Under the pieces are notes generated by a model that was given only the letters and a program-made list of their open reading frames with translations, made no database searches and was not told the DNA's origin. DNA of 64,000 bases from positions 9,619,288-9,683,287 of the forward strand of contig JAEMBT020000009.1 of the NCBI GenBank assembly GCA_018873245.2. The letters run 5' to 3'. Below, in pieces: positions 11,231 through 24,232 of the stretch. This DNA is from Archegozetes longisetosus (Eukaryota > Arthropoda > Arachnida > Sarcoptiformes > Trhypochthoniidae). A program made the translations under genes and the position numbers. Each line of letters begins with the position of its first letter. The stretch's first letter is position 1.

Positions 11231-13564
11231 ATGACTGATCAACTCTGTCATGAGATATATTCTAATAAAACATATTCATTATTTCCTAATGGAGCTATTA
11301 ATAGAACTATAAATGTTTTAATCAACAAAGTCATACCGTATATTACTTATGAAAGACAGGTTATTGGTGAACAAGTGAAGTATCGGGTTTGTGGCCCATT
11401 AATGGCTTTGATGGGAGAATACATGGTTAAGGATAAAGTGAAGTAAGTCAATCAAGTTAATCATATAAAAGAAGTGAATGCACTATCTATCCAGAAAAGG
11501 CATGTAATTGAACTGAATAGTAATTTTCATGACTTATAATCCTTCGAAAAGTCTTATCAAAACCTGAATTTCATGAGATTTATTAATGATTGATAAGTGA
11601 TTTTTTTGTTCTAATTTATGTTTTCTATTATTCGCTTAAAGTTAATTAATTCAATAACTCAATCATCAATTTATATATTATTGATATTTATATGTTTTGC
11701 TTAATTCAAAATGATTTGTGATAACACGAATAGAAGATTAAGCATCAAATTAATACGTTTTAATTGGTTATTAGATAAACGAACTCGAAATCAAAACAAA
11801 TGACTTCATTAAAAATGACTGTTTAATGATAACTAAATGACTTGTTAACGAATTATAAGTTGAAAAAATAAAAACTTTCAAAAATACAAATCCTAGCCAA
11901 GTAATTTTTCGGTTGGTCGACAGCTTATCATAATTTAGTTTTAATTATAAAAATCTAAAGTAATCTATAGATTCATGATGAATATGAAACTGGAATTAGA
12001 CATATGTGAGATTTGCTTCCTGCACAAAAATATTACAAATTTAAATACAAATTAGAATTATGTGGCAGAATATAAATTCTTAGATTTTAATTTGATCACA
12101 ATTAATTTAGTTAAACATTTGGATGTAACAATTCATCAAATTATTAGTCAGATCAACCAAAATGTTGATATTTGTGGCTAGAGCTGCAACACAACTATTA
12201 ATTTGATCACTTTCACAACTACTAGATCTGAGCAATTCATCCAAATCTTTAGCAGAATATTTGTAAAAAATTCTTTAATAAAAATTTTCCAAATCCGAAA
12301 CAATTATCGATCAAATGAAATAAACTTTGATCCTTTATTTTTAATTTGAATCATTTTTATCCTTATGATAAAGCATCAGAGTTTTCACGATTTATGATTT
12401 TGGGTCACGTTATGAGGCGTTCCTGAGTGGTATGTTCAATAATACGTGGGATATTATGGTGAGTCCGGTTGCATCAAGCCGATGGCTTACAGATATTCTC
12501 GATTATGGCACTATCAAATTAAGTCAAAGCATAGGATATAATTCACTGGGACACATCATATCTTTGACTAAGCCAGGTGTTAGACCTGAATTCATCTACT
12601 TTCTCAGTTTCGAACCTCCCGTTTGGATAGTGTTAGGCATTACTCTTGTAATCCTCGGTTTATTCATGGCTTTATTGAAGAAAAATATCAGAACCTTCTT
12701 TACTAATATCTGGCAATTTTCCACTGTTTTGCTTTCGGACATAATGACAAGAGTTCCGAACTCAATTCGAGAAAGTTTCATAACTGGTATTTGGCTATTG
12801 ATGGGTGGAGTGGTGTTATTCAGTGGATTCACAGGTTGTATTCATGGATTTATGATTGTGAAAACTCCGATTCAGAAAATTGATTCATGGAATGATTTGC
12901 ATGAGATGTGGAACTATAGGAATATCATTGTTACCGTACATAGTTATTTTTATGATTTCGCAATGAACGATCAATCAGAAATGGCTCAAAATTTCAAGTC
13001 AAGAATGATTGCTTATCCATTGAATACTGAATTGAATGATACCTTTTATGAGACCGTTATGGATATGTCATCAACAGATGAATACGTGTTCGTTGCTACA
13101 TACAACAGGTTGAAATATCTCAAAATCACTTCAAAACGTATTCAAGAGAAGAGAAAAACTAGTGTTCAGAAATGGAGTCGACCTCCACATATCACAATCT
13201 GGTGGCGGAACATTGCCTTACAGTTTAGTTGTTAATAATAATCAGAAGACCAATATGACAATAATGAACAGAATGTAAGCGCTTGTTTTCAATTTGTGTG
13301 TATATTTAATCGAATGAATTTTTCAGCATAACTCAGTTGAGAGAAAGTGGAATTTATGACCGTTGGATTAAACAAACTATGAAAAGTACTGGTTGGGTCG
13401 AGGAAGAGGATAATCAATCAGCTAAAGACTTCAAACAGTTAACTTTGGAAAACTTGAGCAGTGCTTTCAAAGTTTTGATTTATGGAATGACTCTAAGCAT
13501 TACTGTTTTCATTATGGAATGGATTCACTACTTGTTTGTTAACAAAATTAAACGCGAACAATAA
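11231..13564 (+). pseudogene. IR copy 2: ionotropic-receptor-like gene, one frameshift
   Basis: Exon A 11231-11442 carries the first S1 ligand-lobe part (INRTINVLINKVIPY, then CGPLMALMGEYMVKDKVK). Exon B 12380-13274 carries the rest of S1 (SLTKPGVRPEFIYFLSF), M1 (PVWIVLGITLVILGLFMALL), a degenerate pore loop (TVLLSDIMTR), M3 (FSGFTGCIHGFM) and S2. Exon C 13327-13564 carries ITQLRESGIYDRW and M4 (VFKVLIYGMTLSITVFIMEW). This S1-M1-P-M3-S2-M4 order is that of iGluR/IR channels. The exons join in phase (2/1). Relative to copy 6, exon B lacks 2 bp near 13150, which shifts the frame so that the true continuation (SGGGTLPYSLVVNNN) is in another frame and a stop occurs at 13233. M3 lacks the iGluR SYTANLAAF signature. 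It is the most complete IR copy after copy 6. The true 5' end, with a signal peptide, was not found. Confidence 0.8.
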
Positions 13565-14023
13565 TCTATTCAAATAGTTATTTCTACAATTTTGACTTTT
13601 AAGTTTTATTTTGCGCTCATTAAGTAACCAATTTTATGCAAAGTCTAAATTAGTAGATTGTATTCATCAGACAAATCGATAAAAGTTGTATGAATTAATT
13701 TCGCTTTAAAAATATGAATTCTTAAATGTACTTTTGTACTAAGAATAATGTTATTAAGTTTTATTGAATGTGTATTTTTATGCTCTCAATTAATAATTAT
13801 TTAACAATTTGTGAATTGAAATATTTGTCAAAATTATTTCTAATTTTATTCAATGATAATAATTAGAGAGTAATAAAAGCATATGTTTTCAATCAATACA
13901 TCCGTAGCTTAAGTTAAACTTAAATTATAATTAAATCAAAGTTATAAAGTGATAATTTGACATAATTAATGTACAGAGCGTTATAAGAGTTTCGGGATTA
14001 TAATTGCAAATAAGGTTATAACG
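13565..14023. other. 3' flank of IR unit 2
   Basis: Similar to 57309-57680 downstream of IR copy 6, so it belongs to the duplicated IR unit. No gene is seen. Confidence 0.55.
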
Positions 14024-14286
14024 TACTATCGATCAAATAATTATGTGTCAATTATGCATTTTCCCGCAATTTTTTACGCATAAATCCCATCGAATGCTAA
14101 AAAATCCAATCAAAAAAATTCAATGTTTTACAATATGATACTTGTTACTAAACTTTTTAAGAACTGAACTTTTATAATTCATTCATTGCCTTTGAGTTTA
14201 TGTTGAAATACAAATTTTAAAATATGATTTTGTGATCACTGATTTTTTAGCGCAAAATTTGACACATAATTATTTGATCGGTAGTA
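14024..14286. mobile_element. ~263-bp inverted-repeat element with TA ends
   Basis: The left end TACTATCGATCAAATAATTA continues with TGTGTCAA. Its inverted copy closes the element at 14252-14286, about 35 nt with few mismatches. The TA at each end fits a Tc1/mariner-derived MITE. It is non-coding. Confidence 0.65.
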
Positions 14287-16379
14287 CCTATCTTTATGAA
14301 ATTTCATAGTTATACAATATATTACTCATTAGATACGCAAATTTTTTTCATTTGGGAGTCATAAATATATAGTTATGAATATTTGCTTGTCGCTACTGGT
14401 TAGGGCGTCGCAAAATTAACTTCACAAATAAATATCGAATGAAGATGTGTTAATAGATATTTTGTTATTAGATAGTAGATGTTGATGATAACCCAACACT
14501 GAAATTTGACCCTAACCGCCCTATAATCCTAACGTAGCTTCCACTCACTTCTATGTGTTTCCAAATTAAAACAGTAACTAAGAGAATATCGTTTTGAAAG
14601 TGAAAAAGCTTTACATAATGTATGTGATGTGGCTCCGAGATTCATGTCGAAGATGATCTCTTAAAGCCATTTAAGTGTTGTAAAAGACTTGATCTGGTCA
14701 TTAAGTCAAATGAATATTACTTCGAACAGAAAAACTTGGTTCAGAAATATTAAACAATTCGAATTTTGCAACAAAAGTCCTGAAACTCTACTAACGCTCT
14801 GCATTACGCAGCTTTTATTGGATTCATTTTCACTACTAGTTTGCAAAACTATTTGTTCACTTGACACAGAATTCAATAATAAATGAATTGATTTTCTTAG
14901 TCTATTCGACTTTAATATCAAGTTTTAAAACTTTGAACTGAATCATAAACTCTGCTAATTTAGTTTAGAATTTGTGTTTCTGGTGCACAAATTCACATCA
15001 GACATATTTTTAGCATTGAGCATTAGAGCAGGTGTTCTCAACCCATAGCTCCCGAGCCATTGATAACTCTTCGAATATTAATTTTAGCTCTTGAGTTGAA
15101 AAGTAAAAATAAGATATTATTCTGCACTTAATAATATTGTAAAAATTTTAGGATAGGTTAGTGGGTTTAATATATAACAATCTGCCTTCTCATTTAAAAC
15201 TTTATTTGATTTTAAATGAAGAGAATTCGATGATATATTCTAACATAAATATCAATGTTGTACCGAAAATTTATAATTGTTCCTAAAAGTGCTTATATTG
15301 CATCGAATTTGAAAGTTGTTATTTGTTATGTAATTACTAAGAAATGATTGATATCCTTTATTGTATTTTGATGTCATAAATTTGGTGATTGAATCAAAAA
15401 TGATCAGTTTAAAGGTACTAATATTGTTTGCAAAGCGACTCAATTTTAGTGTTGTAAAAAGAAACCTCTCGAGAGATAATTGCTATTTGAAAATCCAGGA
15501 TTTGCTTTGTGAACCTCCTATTGTATAATATAAACCTCTCATAGCATGACATGAAACTCCTATTAAAACAAATTAGATAATAATAAATAATTTATATCAT
15601 TAAAATTTATTCAGTCATTAATTGATATTCAGATTCTCTAACTTACATTTCACGAGTTTAAAAATTACAGTAAGATCACTATCAGACAGTAATCACTGTT
15701 TATATACAAATCTTCTGGTTTGCGATATAATTTAATTTTTCAGGTTATTTTGACTTAAAATATTTCAGTTATCTTACTCATTAGGACTTAAAACCAACTA
15801 TTAAAGCATTCTACTTTTCATGAATCTGAGGCACTTTATATTTCAGAGGGACGAAGATTTCTTTACCCTAGAAATATTTCCAGAAACTTTATACAAAGTT
15901 TCTCGTCAAAAGATAATTTCTAGAAGTTCTCCATCACTAGTTTGCTGTGACTTTTTGCAACTAACAAAATCTCATATCATATGCTCGTAATTATATTTTA
16001 ATTTTGTTATCTTTAATTATTTCTGTTAAATACGTATTGCATTAAAATCCAGCCAATTTTAATATAATATATTTTTCAAAGTTACATTACTTACTATATT
16101 TATGATATCAAAATTATCAAAAATGTTCAATTTTAAACATAAAAAATTTCCTAATTTATTTTGAAAATACTGACACAAAACTATTTAGAGAGTTGAAAAA
16201 TTAATTATCAAAATTTGACTTTTAGCGTTTGAAAATGTTTCATTAACAAAATCAATAGAAGGGTAATTGACTTACTTTAAGTAAAAATTTTCAAAATTAT
16301 TTTGAAAACCAATAGAGCTACACTAGATTCAAGTCCCGCAACTCATTCACTTAAACCTCATTTATATAAGATTTAAGTG
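14287..16379. other. Long stretch without a recognised gene
   Basis: Only short frames on both strands, none with recognisable motifs or splice context. I see no clear transposon ends. The sequence near 15450-15560 has a mildly repetitive AAACCTCTC/GAACCTCCTATT pattern. Confidence 0.4.
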
Positions 16380-16743
16380 AATTAGCAGAAGAATATGCTT
16401 TGGGAATTCACTTTGCAAATTCTTATAAACAAAATATAGATAATATAAAGGACGACTATCCGCTGTCAATTTTTCTAAAGAACAGAAAGCCAGTTTAAGA
16501 ACTGTGTATTATAAATAACTCGAGTAGAGTAGTAAATAGCGAACAGTTTGAAGGAAAACTTGGCAGTAGTTGAAACCTGACAAATCAAAATCAGAATTCG
16601 AATATTACTTTAAACAAAATGTAAACACAATTTGCAGGAACTACGAAAATTTTGGAAACAAACTGAATATTTGCAGTAAAAATAATAAAAATATTGATCA
16701 AAATCTCGAAGCATTAAAGACAATAAAACTCAATAATAACGTA
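16380..16743. other. 5' part of IR unit 3
   Basis: Resembles 5600-5714 plus 8087-8200 and 28140-28330: a shared GAATATGCTTTGGGAAT-like motif, then ACTCGAGTAGA and AATAGCGAAC. It is separated from the rest of IR unit 3 by the inserted element that follows. The 60-codon frame at 16570-16752 lies within this repeat and is not supported as a gene. Confidence 0.6.
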
Positions 16744-17798
16744 CTCGGATAAAAATCCGCACAAATTTCAATTGATTGTAAAATAATAAAATAATTATAA
16801 TATAGAGTCAAAATTTGGCAAAAACTTAAACCAATTATTGATTATTAAAGGGTAATTTTTATTTAAACATATGAGCGAGTGTTTGGCTACAATATCACTT
16901 TTTGCAAGGATACCCCTAAAAGTGTAATGGAAATCAATATAATTCAAAATTATATAACAATTTTGAAAATTTTATCCTCTCTTCTCAGTTATTTCACAAT
17001 AATTTTATGTAATTTATTATTGTTAATAAGTAACTATTAGGTTTTTTCGTTTTTTAATGATAAATTTTGATATTTCTTGATAACTAATGATTAATTTAGG
17101 GGCATTCTGTGATCAATCTTTTGATCAAAAGTACTTGTATTGAGTATCAAAGTGTTCGTCTCGTCGAGAGCTTTCCAATGATATATGTGTCGGTATGGTT
17201 TAGAATTGGGAGCGACCGAAAAGGGACTCCTTAAATAGACCAAAATCGAGACAATAACTTTATCGATGCGCTTCGATTTTTTGTCTCTCTTTTTTATTAT
17301 ACTGAATATTTTAACTTTTCTTTCATTGTTAAATGATCATCAATATTTTATTTATAATATTATAGAAAAATTTTAATTTTTAACTTAATCGATACAAAAT
17401 TGCAGTCACTTTTCTTAGTGTTATCCTTAAATTTCTTTGATAAGTTTGATGATCATTATTGAGGTAACTTGAAATAAATTTTGTTAATATTTTTGATAAT
17501 TTATATTCCCTTATATCTGAACTATAAATTCTGATCATTTTAGAAATTTTGAAATGAATTAAAATGAGTAAAATTAAAAATTTTGAATGATGCCAGTTTT
17601 TAAAACGAAAATTTCCAAACACTTTTTCGAGGTTATTCGCTTTAAAATTATGTAACACTTTTCTTTACATGAATATTTTTTAAAATCTTTCACTGTTATA
17701 GAGAATAGAAAATTCCCTTTTATTTGATATATAAATCACATCTTTTTAAGCTTAAAATATTTTTAAGTTTGTAAACTTTTTGCGGATTTTTATCCGAG
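16744..17798. mobile_element. 1,055-bp element with CTCGGATAAAAATCCGCA ends
   Basis: Perfect 18-bp inverted ends (CTCGGATAAAAATCCGCA) bound the element. The flanks AACGTA and AACGTT(A) look like a short diverged target duplication. It splits IR unit 3: the sequence before and after it is contiguous in units 2 and 5 (around 11030 and 28845). The interior is very A+T-rich. A 92-codon frame on the minus strand (17380-17658) has no recognised motif. I cannot assign a superfamily. Confidence 0.8.
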
Positions 17799-18180
17799 AA
17801 CGTTACTGTCATTAATCGAGATATCGCTTAAAAACTCGACTATTGTTTTACTATCAATACAAGTATTGATTATTTCGATTGAAATTTTCAAACGACACTA
17901 TTCGAAACCTATTTAAACAGACGAAAAAATATTGCGTTGCGGTTTTACAAGTCAGAGACAATACTGCGATGTGGTCAAAAACAAGTTATTTGAATCTGAA
18001 CAACATGACTGATAAACTTTGTTATGAGATATATTCTAATAGAACATATTCATTATTTCCTAATCAACCGATTAATAGAACTATCGGTGTGTTTTTTAGT
18101 AAGCTCATACCGTTTATAACTTATGAAAGACAAGTTATTGGTGAAGAGGTGAAATTAGATTCTCAAATAATTCGGACTAC
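17799..18180 (+). pseudogene. IR copy 3: exon A only, truncated
   Basis: The frame from 17879 is open through KYCVAVLQVRDNTAMWSK into the exon-A start (ATG at 18005), then NRTYSLFPNQPINRTIG and ERQVIGEEVK. Homology to the other copies stops at about 18152, inside S1, and the frame runs into unrelated sequence until a stop near 18194. Exons B and C are absent downstream. It keeps TGG (Trp) at the codon that is TAG in four other copies. Confidence 0.75.
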
Positions 18181-20089
18181 AATAAAACAGATATAAAGCG
18201 TGGAAAACGTGGAGTAACATTTTACCCCACAGTTAATTTTATATTTTCGGAAGTTGTGACGAAGAGTAAATATCAAGCTTTTAAATTTTAAACTGAACCA
18301 CAAACTCTGATAATTTAGTTAAGTTTTTGTTATTAAATTGAAACGAGCTAATGGAACCCCTGTCGCCATCCTCCGGCAACCAGTGTTGCATAACATTATC
18401 AAGTGTTCAAAATTTCTAAATTGCTAATTATCTTAACTATAATTGAATTAAACAACAGTTCATAAATCCATACACTTAAAAGCATTAACCAAAACATAAT
18501 AGTCACTACCATTGTTGCACTTGTGTAGATATCTAATTTCATTGTATCCAAAATTAATGTTATTATAATTGTTAACCGTGATAATATAAATATGTAAATA
18601 CCTTAAGTATTAATCCGTTAATATTATATCAATATAATAAGCCCTATATCAAAATGCTTAATTTTTTTCCTTTTTAACCCAGTCCCTCTGACCCGCTGAA
18701 GTTGTACCGTGCTTAATCGAGCACGAACTCTTCAGTCTTTAACCCCTGTCCTCTAATTCTATAAAGCAGCGACACGCCGGTATCTCAATACCTGCCTGGA
18801 GAACCGGTCAACGGGGCATCTTAGCCACCAGTCCCGTTTCAAAATAGTTGTTCTTCATCTAAATATCAATTTTTAATTTAAATAAATTTTAGAAAATATA
18901 AATCATTATTATTAGATACTGTTAATTAATGCACTGCTAACAAGCGTTCACCTTATCCTAAAACTTCCTGCTTACAGAGCTTTTGTTCAGTAATGTTCAA
19001 CATTCTAGTCGTCCGCATTCATTGGTGAAAGTGAATATCAAACGTATTAATTTATCTGAATCTGAGTGCTAGCTCATGAGCAGAGTGTGAGTACAAGGCC
19101 TCCACAGGTAACTTTATTAAATTGAAATTTTCAAAATTCAAGTTTTTCAGTTAGACACAAGTTATACTGAAAGTTCATAAAAGTTATACCAAATTCAAGA
19201 ATTTAAGCATTGAGTCTGCACAAGTTATTTTTCGAATAGGCTATCTGATCAAATTTTTATTATTAGCTGAATAGTCGCCTACATCTGAGAAAACGTGTTA
19301 GCTCTCTATATTAATAACTGAAATTTGAATAAAATCTGCTGTACAAAACGCTCTATACATATGATGTGAGCTTGAGATCGAATGTGAATGTTTGAGCAAT
19401 TATGAGTATGATTTCAGAGAGTGAAATTTAATTAGAGATTGAGTCTTAGCGCCAAATATCAACACTCTTGCTTTCTAAATCAGAATCGAATCTATTCATA
19501 TGGAAAATTTTGAGGTATAACTTTTTTCATATAAATTCTGCTACATTTTGTCGCGCGAGTGTAATCAAGTGCTATCTGAAATTTTTTAATAAATGTTAAA
19601 TCAGCAATGCAAAAATAATTATAAGTATCAAATAATTATCATATAAATCAAACTTCAAATTCTTATGAAATAATCAAATCTATGATAACATTACAAAAAG
19701 GTTGAAAATCGTGCTCAAAGTTATTTTAACACATTTTCTATAAACAAAAGTTAAATGAATAATAAAGAAAAATGTTTCAATCATAGCTCATTATTTCTAA
19801 GAATGAAATCTAGACTCTGAAAGTCAAACTTTTTATCAAATCAATTCTTGTCTAACTTCATATAATTAAGAGAAAAGTTAAGAGACGAATATTAGGAAAA
19901 TTAATTAAAATTGTCAAATTCCTCCTGATCTGAAATCTTACCGACAAAAAGAAAATTTAAAGGAGCTAAGACGCCTACGATTGTATGCACTGGGTTTTAG
20001 TCAATTGCAAAAGGATTTTGACAGAGTAAGTAATAAACAAAAAATATTCTCTGTCATTGCCTTCTAATCCGAAGCCAAATCTTCATATA
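18181..20089. other. No gene; possible retroelement LTR remnant at ~18395-18835
   Basis: Most of this stretch is featureless. A less A+T-rich block (18670-18840) contains a TATAAA-like site near 18761 after a sequence beginning TGTTGCATAAC (18395). ACCAG occurs before that start and again near 18830. This could be a solo LTR, but no CA terminus is clear. The remainder (18840-20089) shows nothing I can name. Confidence 0.3.
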
Positions 20090-20450
20090 ACCCTAAAATT
20101 TTTTGTCTCGTGCCTTTACATTATTCTTGTAATTAAATTTGTATATAGCCCAAAATTTCTCAATGAAGTGGGCCTGGTATACAATAGGAGCATTTTCATT
20201 TTTAGCGATAAGGTGTAACCAGGTTCTAGTATTGTCCATATCCATAGTTTTCGTCAAGTACACAACTCATTTCGCGAGTTCATTACGTTCAAATTTATTC
20301 ATATTTAAACCAAAATATATATTTTAACGAATATTTGTGTAAAGGTGTATCTAAAAGCGTATTTCTAATTCCAGATGCCATTGATCCTGTGCGTGACAAT
20401 ACGGCGTCGCACTGGATTTAAACTTCATCAACACTATTTATCAGCACCCT
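20090..20450. mobile_element. 3' part of TTAA-flanked element (copy A)
   Basis: Matches the right half of the elements at 61133-61725 and 46344-46738, ending ...CAGCACCCT followed by TTAA (20451-20454). The left end is missing; homology begins at about 20090. The 62-codon frame at 20139 lies in this repeat and is not a gene. Confidence 0.75.
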
Positions 20451-20454
20451 TTAA

Positions 20455-22334
20455 CTATTCATTAACTTAAAAATATTGTTTATAGTTTTACTTTGTAACC
20501 TGATATGACCTCTATTTTTACAACCTATAAATGACTGAAATCCATAAACAGTATCCATAATATAAAGGCATAATTACAGTTTGAAGAATAAATTTGATTA
20601 TCAATAGAAGTTTAATCTGATTAACCTTTATTTCAATCACTATCAGAAAAATAACTCAATGAGATTTTAGTTATTAAACCCGTTTCACAACCTCTTTATA
20701 ATTTCAAAGAATCGACTTGTAATCGACAGCGGTTTTCTTTATCTTTTAAATTTTACAAGTATTCATCAAATACCTAATTCAAATTTTGCATAATATAATT
20801 GTTTATTATTTGAAGTTTAATCATAGAATTTTACTGCAATGATTAGCTCAATACTAATTTATTATTTTAGTCCTACAAATACGCAAAATTTACTACAAAA
20901 TAACCTCAATATTCGGTCACATCTTTTGGTAATTTCTTACATCGAAAAGTTGACATTCAATATTTTAAAAGTTGAAATAATATTCACAATAAGCTCATAA
21001 AATAGTCTAAACTTAATCTTTTGGAAATATTGATTAGAATTAATTTAAATTCAATTTTCATTAAAAGTATTTTGCACAATAGAAGTATGTGAGCATTCAT
21101 TTCATTTCAAGTATATTATGAACTTAATGCAAATTATTGATCGGAACAATACAGTCGTATTGACACTTAAATTGTTAAAATGTTCTTAGTTATTACGTTT
21201 TAGGAATGAAACATTAAATGTCAATAAGCTATCATTTTCTTTTTTTCAAATAAGTATAAGCTATTTTGGTCAGAGTTGAGTTTGATGTAACCTTACAATA
21301 AAAACTGAACCAATTGACCTAGAATCTAAAGTAAGGTGTCATTGGAAACCTCTCGCAAACTTAAATAGAATGATATCACATTTGGGCCCTGGGAGCAAAG
21401 GGAACAAAGCTGGGCCTAGATCCCTTGTGGCTGGAACTAGGACCGCGTGTTGAGTGTAAATGTGACTGGAGGCTCCAGTGGGGTTAACATATAAAATATG
21501 GTGGCTCTAGAGCTAGGTCTTAAGACTTAATTCAACTTTATTATTTAAGCGAAGTAGCCTATGATATTTAATTGTACCTATTGAGGACTCATTTAACCTA
21601 ACCACTACGGATCTGGTTTAACCTAAGCTGAAGTTAGCGTCAGATCGTTTCACCCGGAAAGCTCCGTGTTCCTCGCTTCGCGACCTGACGCAATTTTCAC
21701 TTAGTTTAAATCATGCACGTGAACATTTAATTTTTTTACAGAGAAATTTGAATATGCAAGTTGGACTAAGATCCCAAGACCTAGCCCTAGAACCACCATA
21801 TTTGATATGTGAACTCTACTCGAGCCTCCAGTCTTATTGACACCCATTACACGGTTATAGATCCGGCCACTAGGGATCTAGGCCCAACTTTGTTCATTTT
21901 GGTCCAGGGGTCCAATTGCAATATCATTCTATTCAGGTTTGCGAGAGGATTCCAACTATAACTTACTTTAGATTCTAGGACATTTGGTTCAGTTTTTATT
22001 GCAATATTACATTACGCTCAACTCTGACCGATATTTTTACTTAAGAAATATATACACTCGTATTGACGATTATACTATATATAAGTTTAAATTTTGAACT
22101 TTGGTAAATAAGATGATTAATGAGATTTTGATAAGTTTTTATTGCGATAAATTTTTATCTAAGTCTTATTAGTTCTTATCATGAAACCATTGAATGAATA
22201 TCTATAAAATAATAGTAAAACTCAATAATATTCTCAATATTTTAGATATCATCTCGAAGCGCTTCGAAAGCTTTGTTTATATACTTTACAAATTTGATAT
22301 TACTTTACAATTTACCATTAAAATAGAAAACTGA
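20455..22334. other. Upstream region of GR gene 1 (segmental duplicate)
   Basis: This ~1.9-kb region is repeated upstream of GR gene 3 (46743-48598) and GR gene 4 (61730-63593). It is interrupted by the fold-back element at 21268. The last ~300 nt before the start codon are highly conserved among units and likely hold the promoter. A TATATAAG motif near 22078 is one candidate core element. Confidence 0.7.
21268..22029. mobile_element. Fold-back element, copy 1 (762 bp)
   Basis: Two arms of about 280 nt or more are inverted copies: GGTCAGAGTTGAG at the left end and CAACTCTGACC at the right. The centre (21634-21690) itself folds: GCGTCAG ... CTGACGC. Flanks GCTATTTT / GATATTTT are an 8-bp target duplication with one mismatch. 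There is no coding capacity. It is markedly richer in G+C than its surroundings. Long inverted ends with an 8-bp duplication fit a Mutator- or hAT-related non-autonomous element. Confidence 0.88.
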
Positions 22335-23680
22335 ATGGCGTTGAATATAGAAAGTGATTTCGATCCATCGCAAATATTATCGTCAGAATTGTTAGTCACT
22401 TCTGCTGGATCTCATTTATATCTCAACGGTGTATCTCTTTTCCAAAACGGATCGAATAAAAGAAGCACATTTCATAACCCATTATTGACTGTCATAGCGT
22501 ATACGTTGTTTTTGATTAAATCTATCATTTCTTTACTATTGCCAGAAGAAAATCCTAAATATTTCAAAATCATTTTCGACTTCTCATACTTTATAAACGC
22601 GAGAATTCACGTCAATATCACATCAATAACAGTATCTTTCTTAGTCCTGATTACACATTGGATTCATTATAGAAATTACAAGAATAACCAATTCCCGACC
22701 TATTTGAAACTATTTGAGATGATGACAGGACTCACTTCACCGCTAAGTATTGGACTTTCGAACGAAACTAAAATATACAAATTGATGAAGACAGCAAAAA
22801 GAATATTCTATATTTGTGATAATTTATCAAAACCAGTAATGATAACATTTGGTCTGATTTTATTCAATTTTCCATTCTTTTCCAACTGCTCTCTCATTCA
22901 ATTTATTTTTTATATATTTCCTCTGAATATGTTCGTAGTTTTAATCACTTGTCACTTATGTACGACTACTTTATACCATATGGTCTACTTTTACATCATT
23001 TGCTATTATCTGTCAATCAAATCTGAAGAATTGAATGACAAAATTAAGATTTTCATCAAAAACAAATCAAAACTAACGAACAAACGAGCTATGGCTATAA
23101 TGAAGTCTTTGGATACAAACTATTTAGAAATCAACTCGTTCAACAAAGCTTTTTGGTCGAAATACTTATTCTGGGTTTGGCTGACATACTCTTTGATAAT
23201 TGACTTACTCCTTTTCATTGTCATATTCTCGAAAACTGGATTAACATTGAAATTGATATTCATGTTTGGTTCTATTTGTTTCATATTCCCTCTGATATTA
23301 ATTATAAGTTGTGCCTCTTCTGTTTATTATCAAACTAATAAAATGTATAATATATTATTGGGAATTGTGTTCACACCTAACAAGCTGTCCTTGACTAATT
23401 CAATACACATCAAAGTTTGTAAAACTTATAATAGTTAAACGATTATTCATTGAATAAACGGTTTTAATTGTTTTTAGTTGTCGTCATTCATTGAGAGATT
23501 GAGTCAAAAGAAAATTGGATTTTATTGTTGGAAACTATTTATTATTAACAGCTTTCGTGGATACGAAGTAAGAACTGGTTTGTAATTTAATATGAATTTT
23601 AAGACTACTTTTATTCTTTATAGATCACAGCCTTGACTATGATTTTTATGATGAAAATCATAGAAATGTCTTTGTATTGA
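22335..23680 (+). CDS. Gustatory-receptor-like seven-helix protein, GR copy 1 (intact)
   Basis: Three exons joined in phase 0: 22335-23414, 23478-23567 and 23624-23680; 408 codons plus TGA. Exon 1 starts MALNIESDFDPSQILSSELL and carries six hydrophobic segments, including TVIAYTLFLIKSIISLLL, IQFIFYIFPLNMFVVLI and LTYSLIIDLLLFIVIFS. Exon 2 encodes FIERLSQKKIGFYCWKLF. Exon 3 encodes a last helix, ITALTMIFMMKIIEMSLY. Length, helix count and a small-exon-encoded C-terminus fit arthropod gustatory receptors. The insect TYxxxxxQF motif is absent, as in chelicerate receptors. Reading exon 1 alone gives a false stop seven codons past the GTTTGT donor. The family assignment is inferred without a search. 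The gene model is strong because three paralogues share it. Confidence 0.72.
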
Positions 23681-24224
23681 TCTGATAATATATTGAAAAT
23701 TATTGACTTCTATTACTATAATATTCATTTAAATGTTATATCTGTTTCCATAATTGTTGTTATATCTGCTATAATTATTTATTATACTGTAGCTAAAAGT
23801 GTCAAAAATGAATATCTGCTGATGTGAAGTTTGAGGTGAACGGAAAGCCCAATTAGTCTGCCTCAAAGTGAGGAATCGATTCTTAGTTTTTCTGTTAAAA
23901 TATTTTATTGTGTGATATTACGATTTGAGATTTTGTCGTGTCGTACACTTAGTGAAAGAAAGTGTATCATGTCATTCTAAAGGTTTTAGTATATTTTCTA
24001 GATTTCCAAGATTTTATTGGTTTGTTAACCTATTTCAATCTCTGATATATATATAATTTATATCTAAAATCTATCACATTATTTAATAATGCATAATTTC
24101 AGTTATTTAATGACAATAATTACGAAACTTATTTATTATGTATTATATCTATCTCTACAATGTCTGTTTTATTTGTTGTTTATGCTCATAAGCAGTGATG
24201 GCGCTTGAGAAGTAAAAGGGACCA
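23681..24224. other. 3' flank of GR gene 1
   Basis: Nearly identical to 49945-50460 downstream of GR gene 3, and partly repeated at 34077-34340, 38760-38939 (inverted) and 59830-59990. No gene is seen. Confidence 0.6.
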
Positions 24225-24232
24225 GGCTGGGG

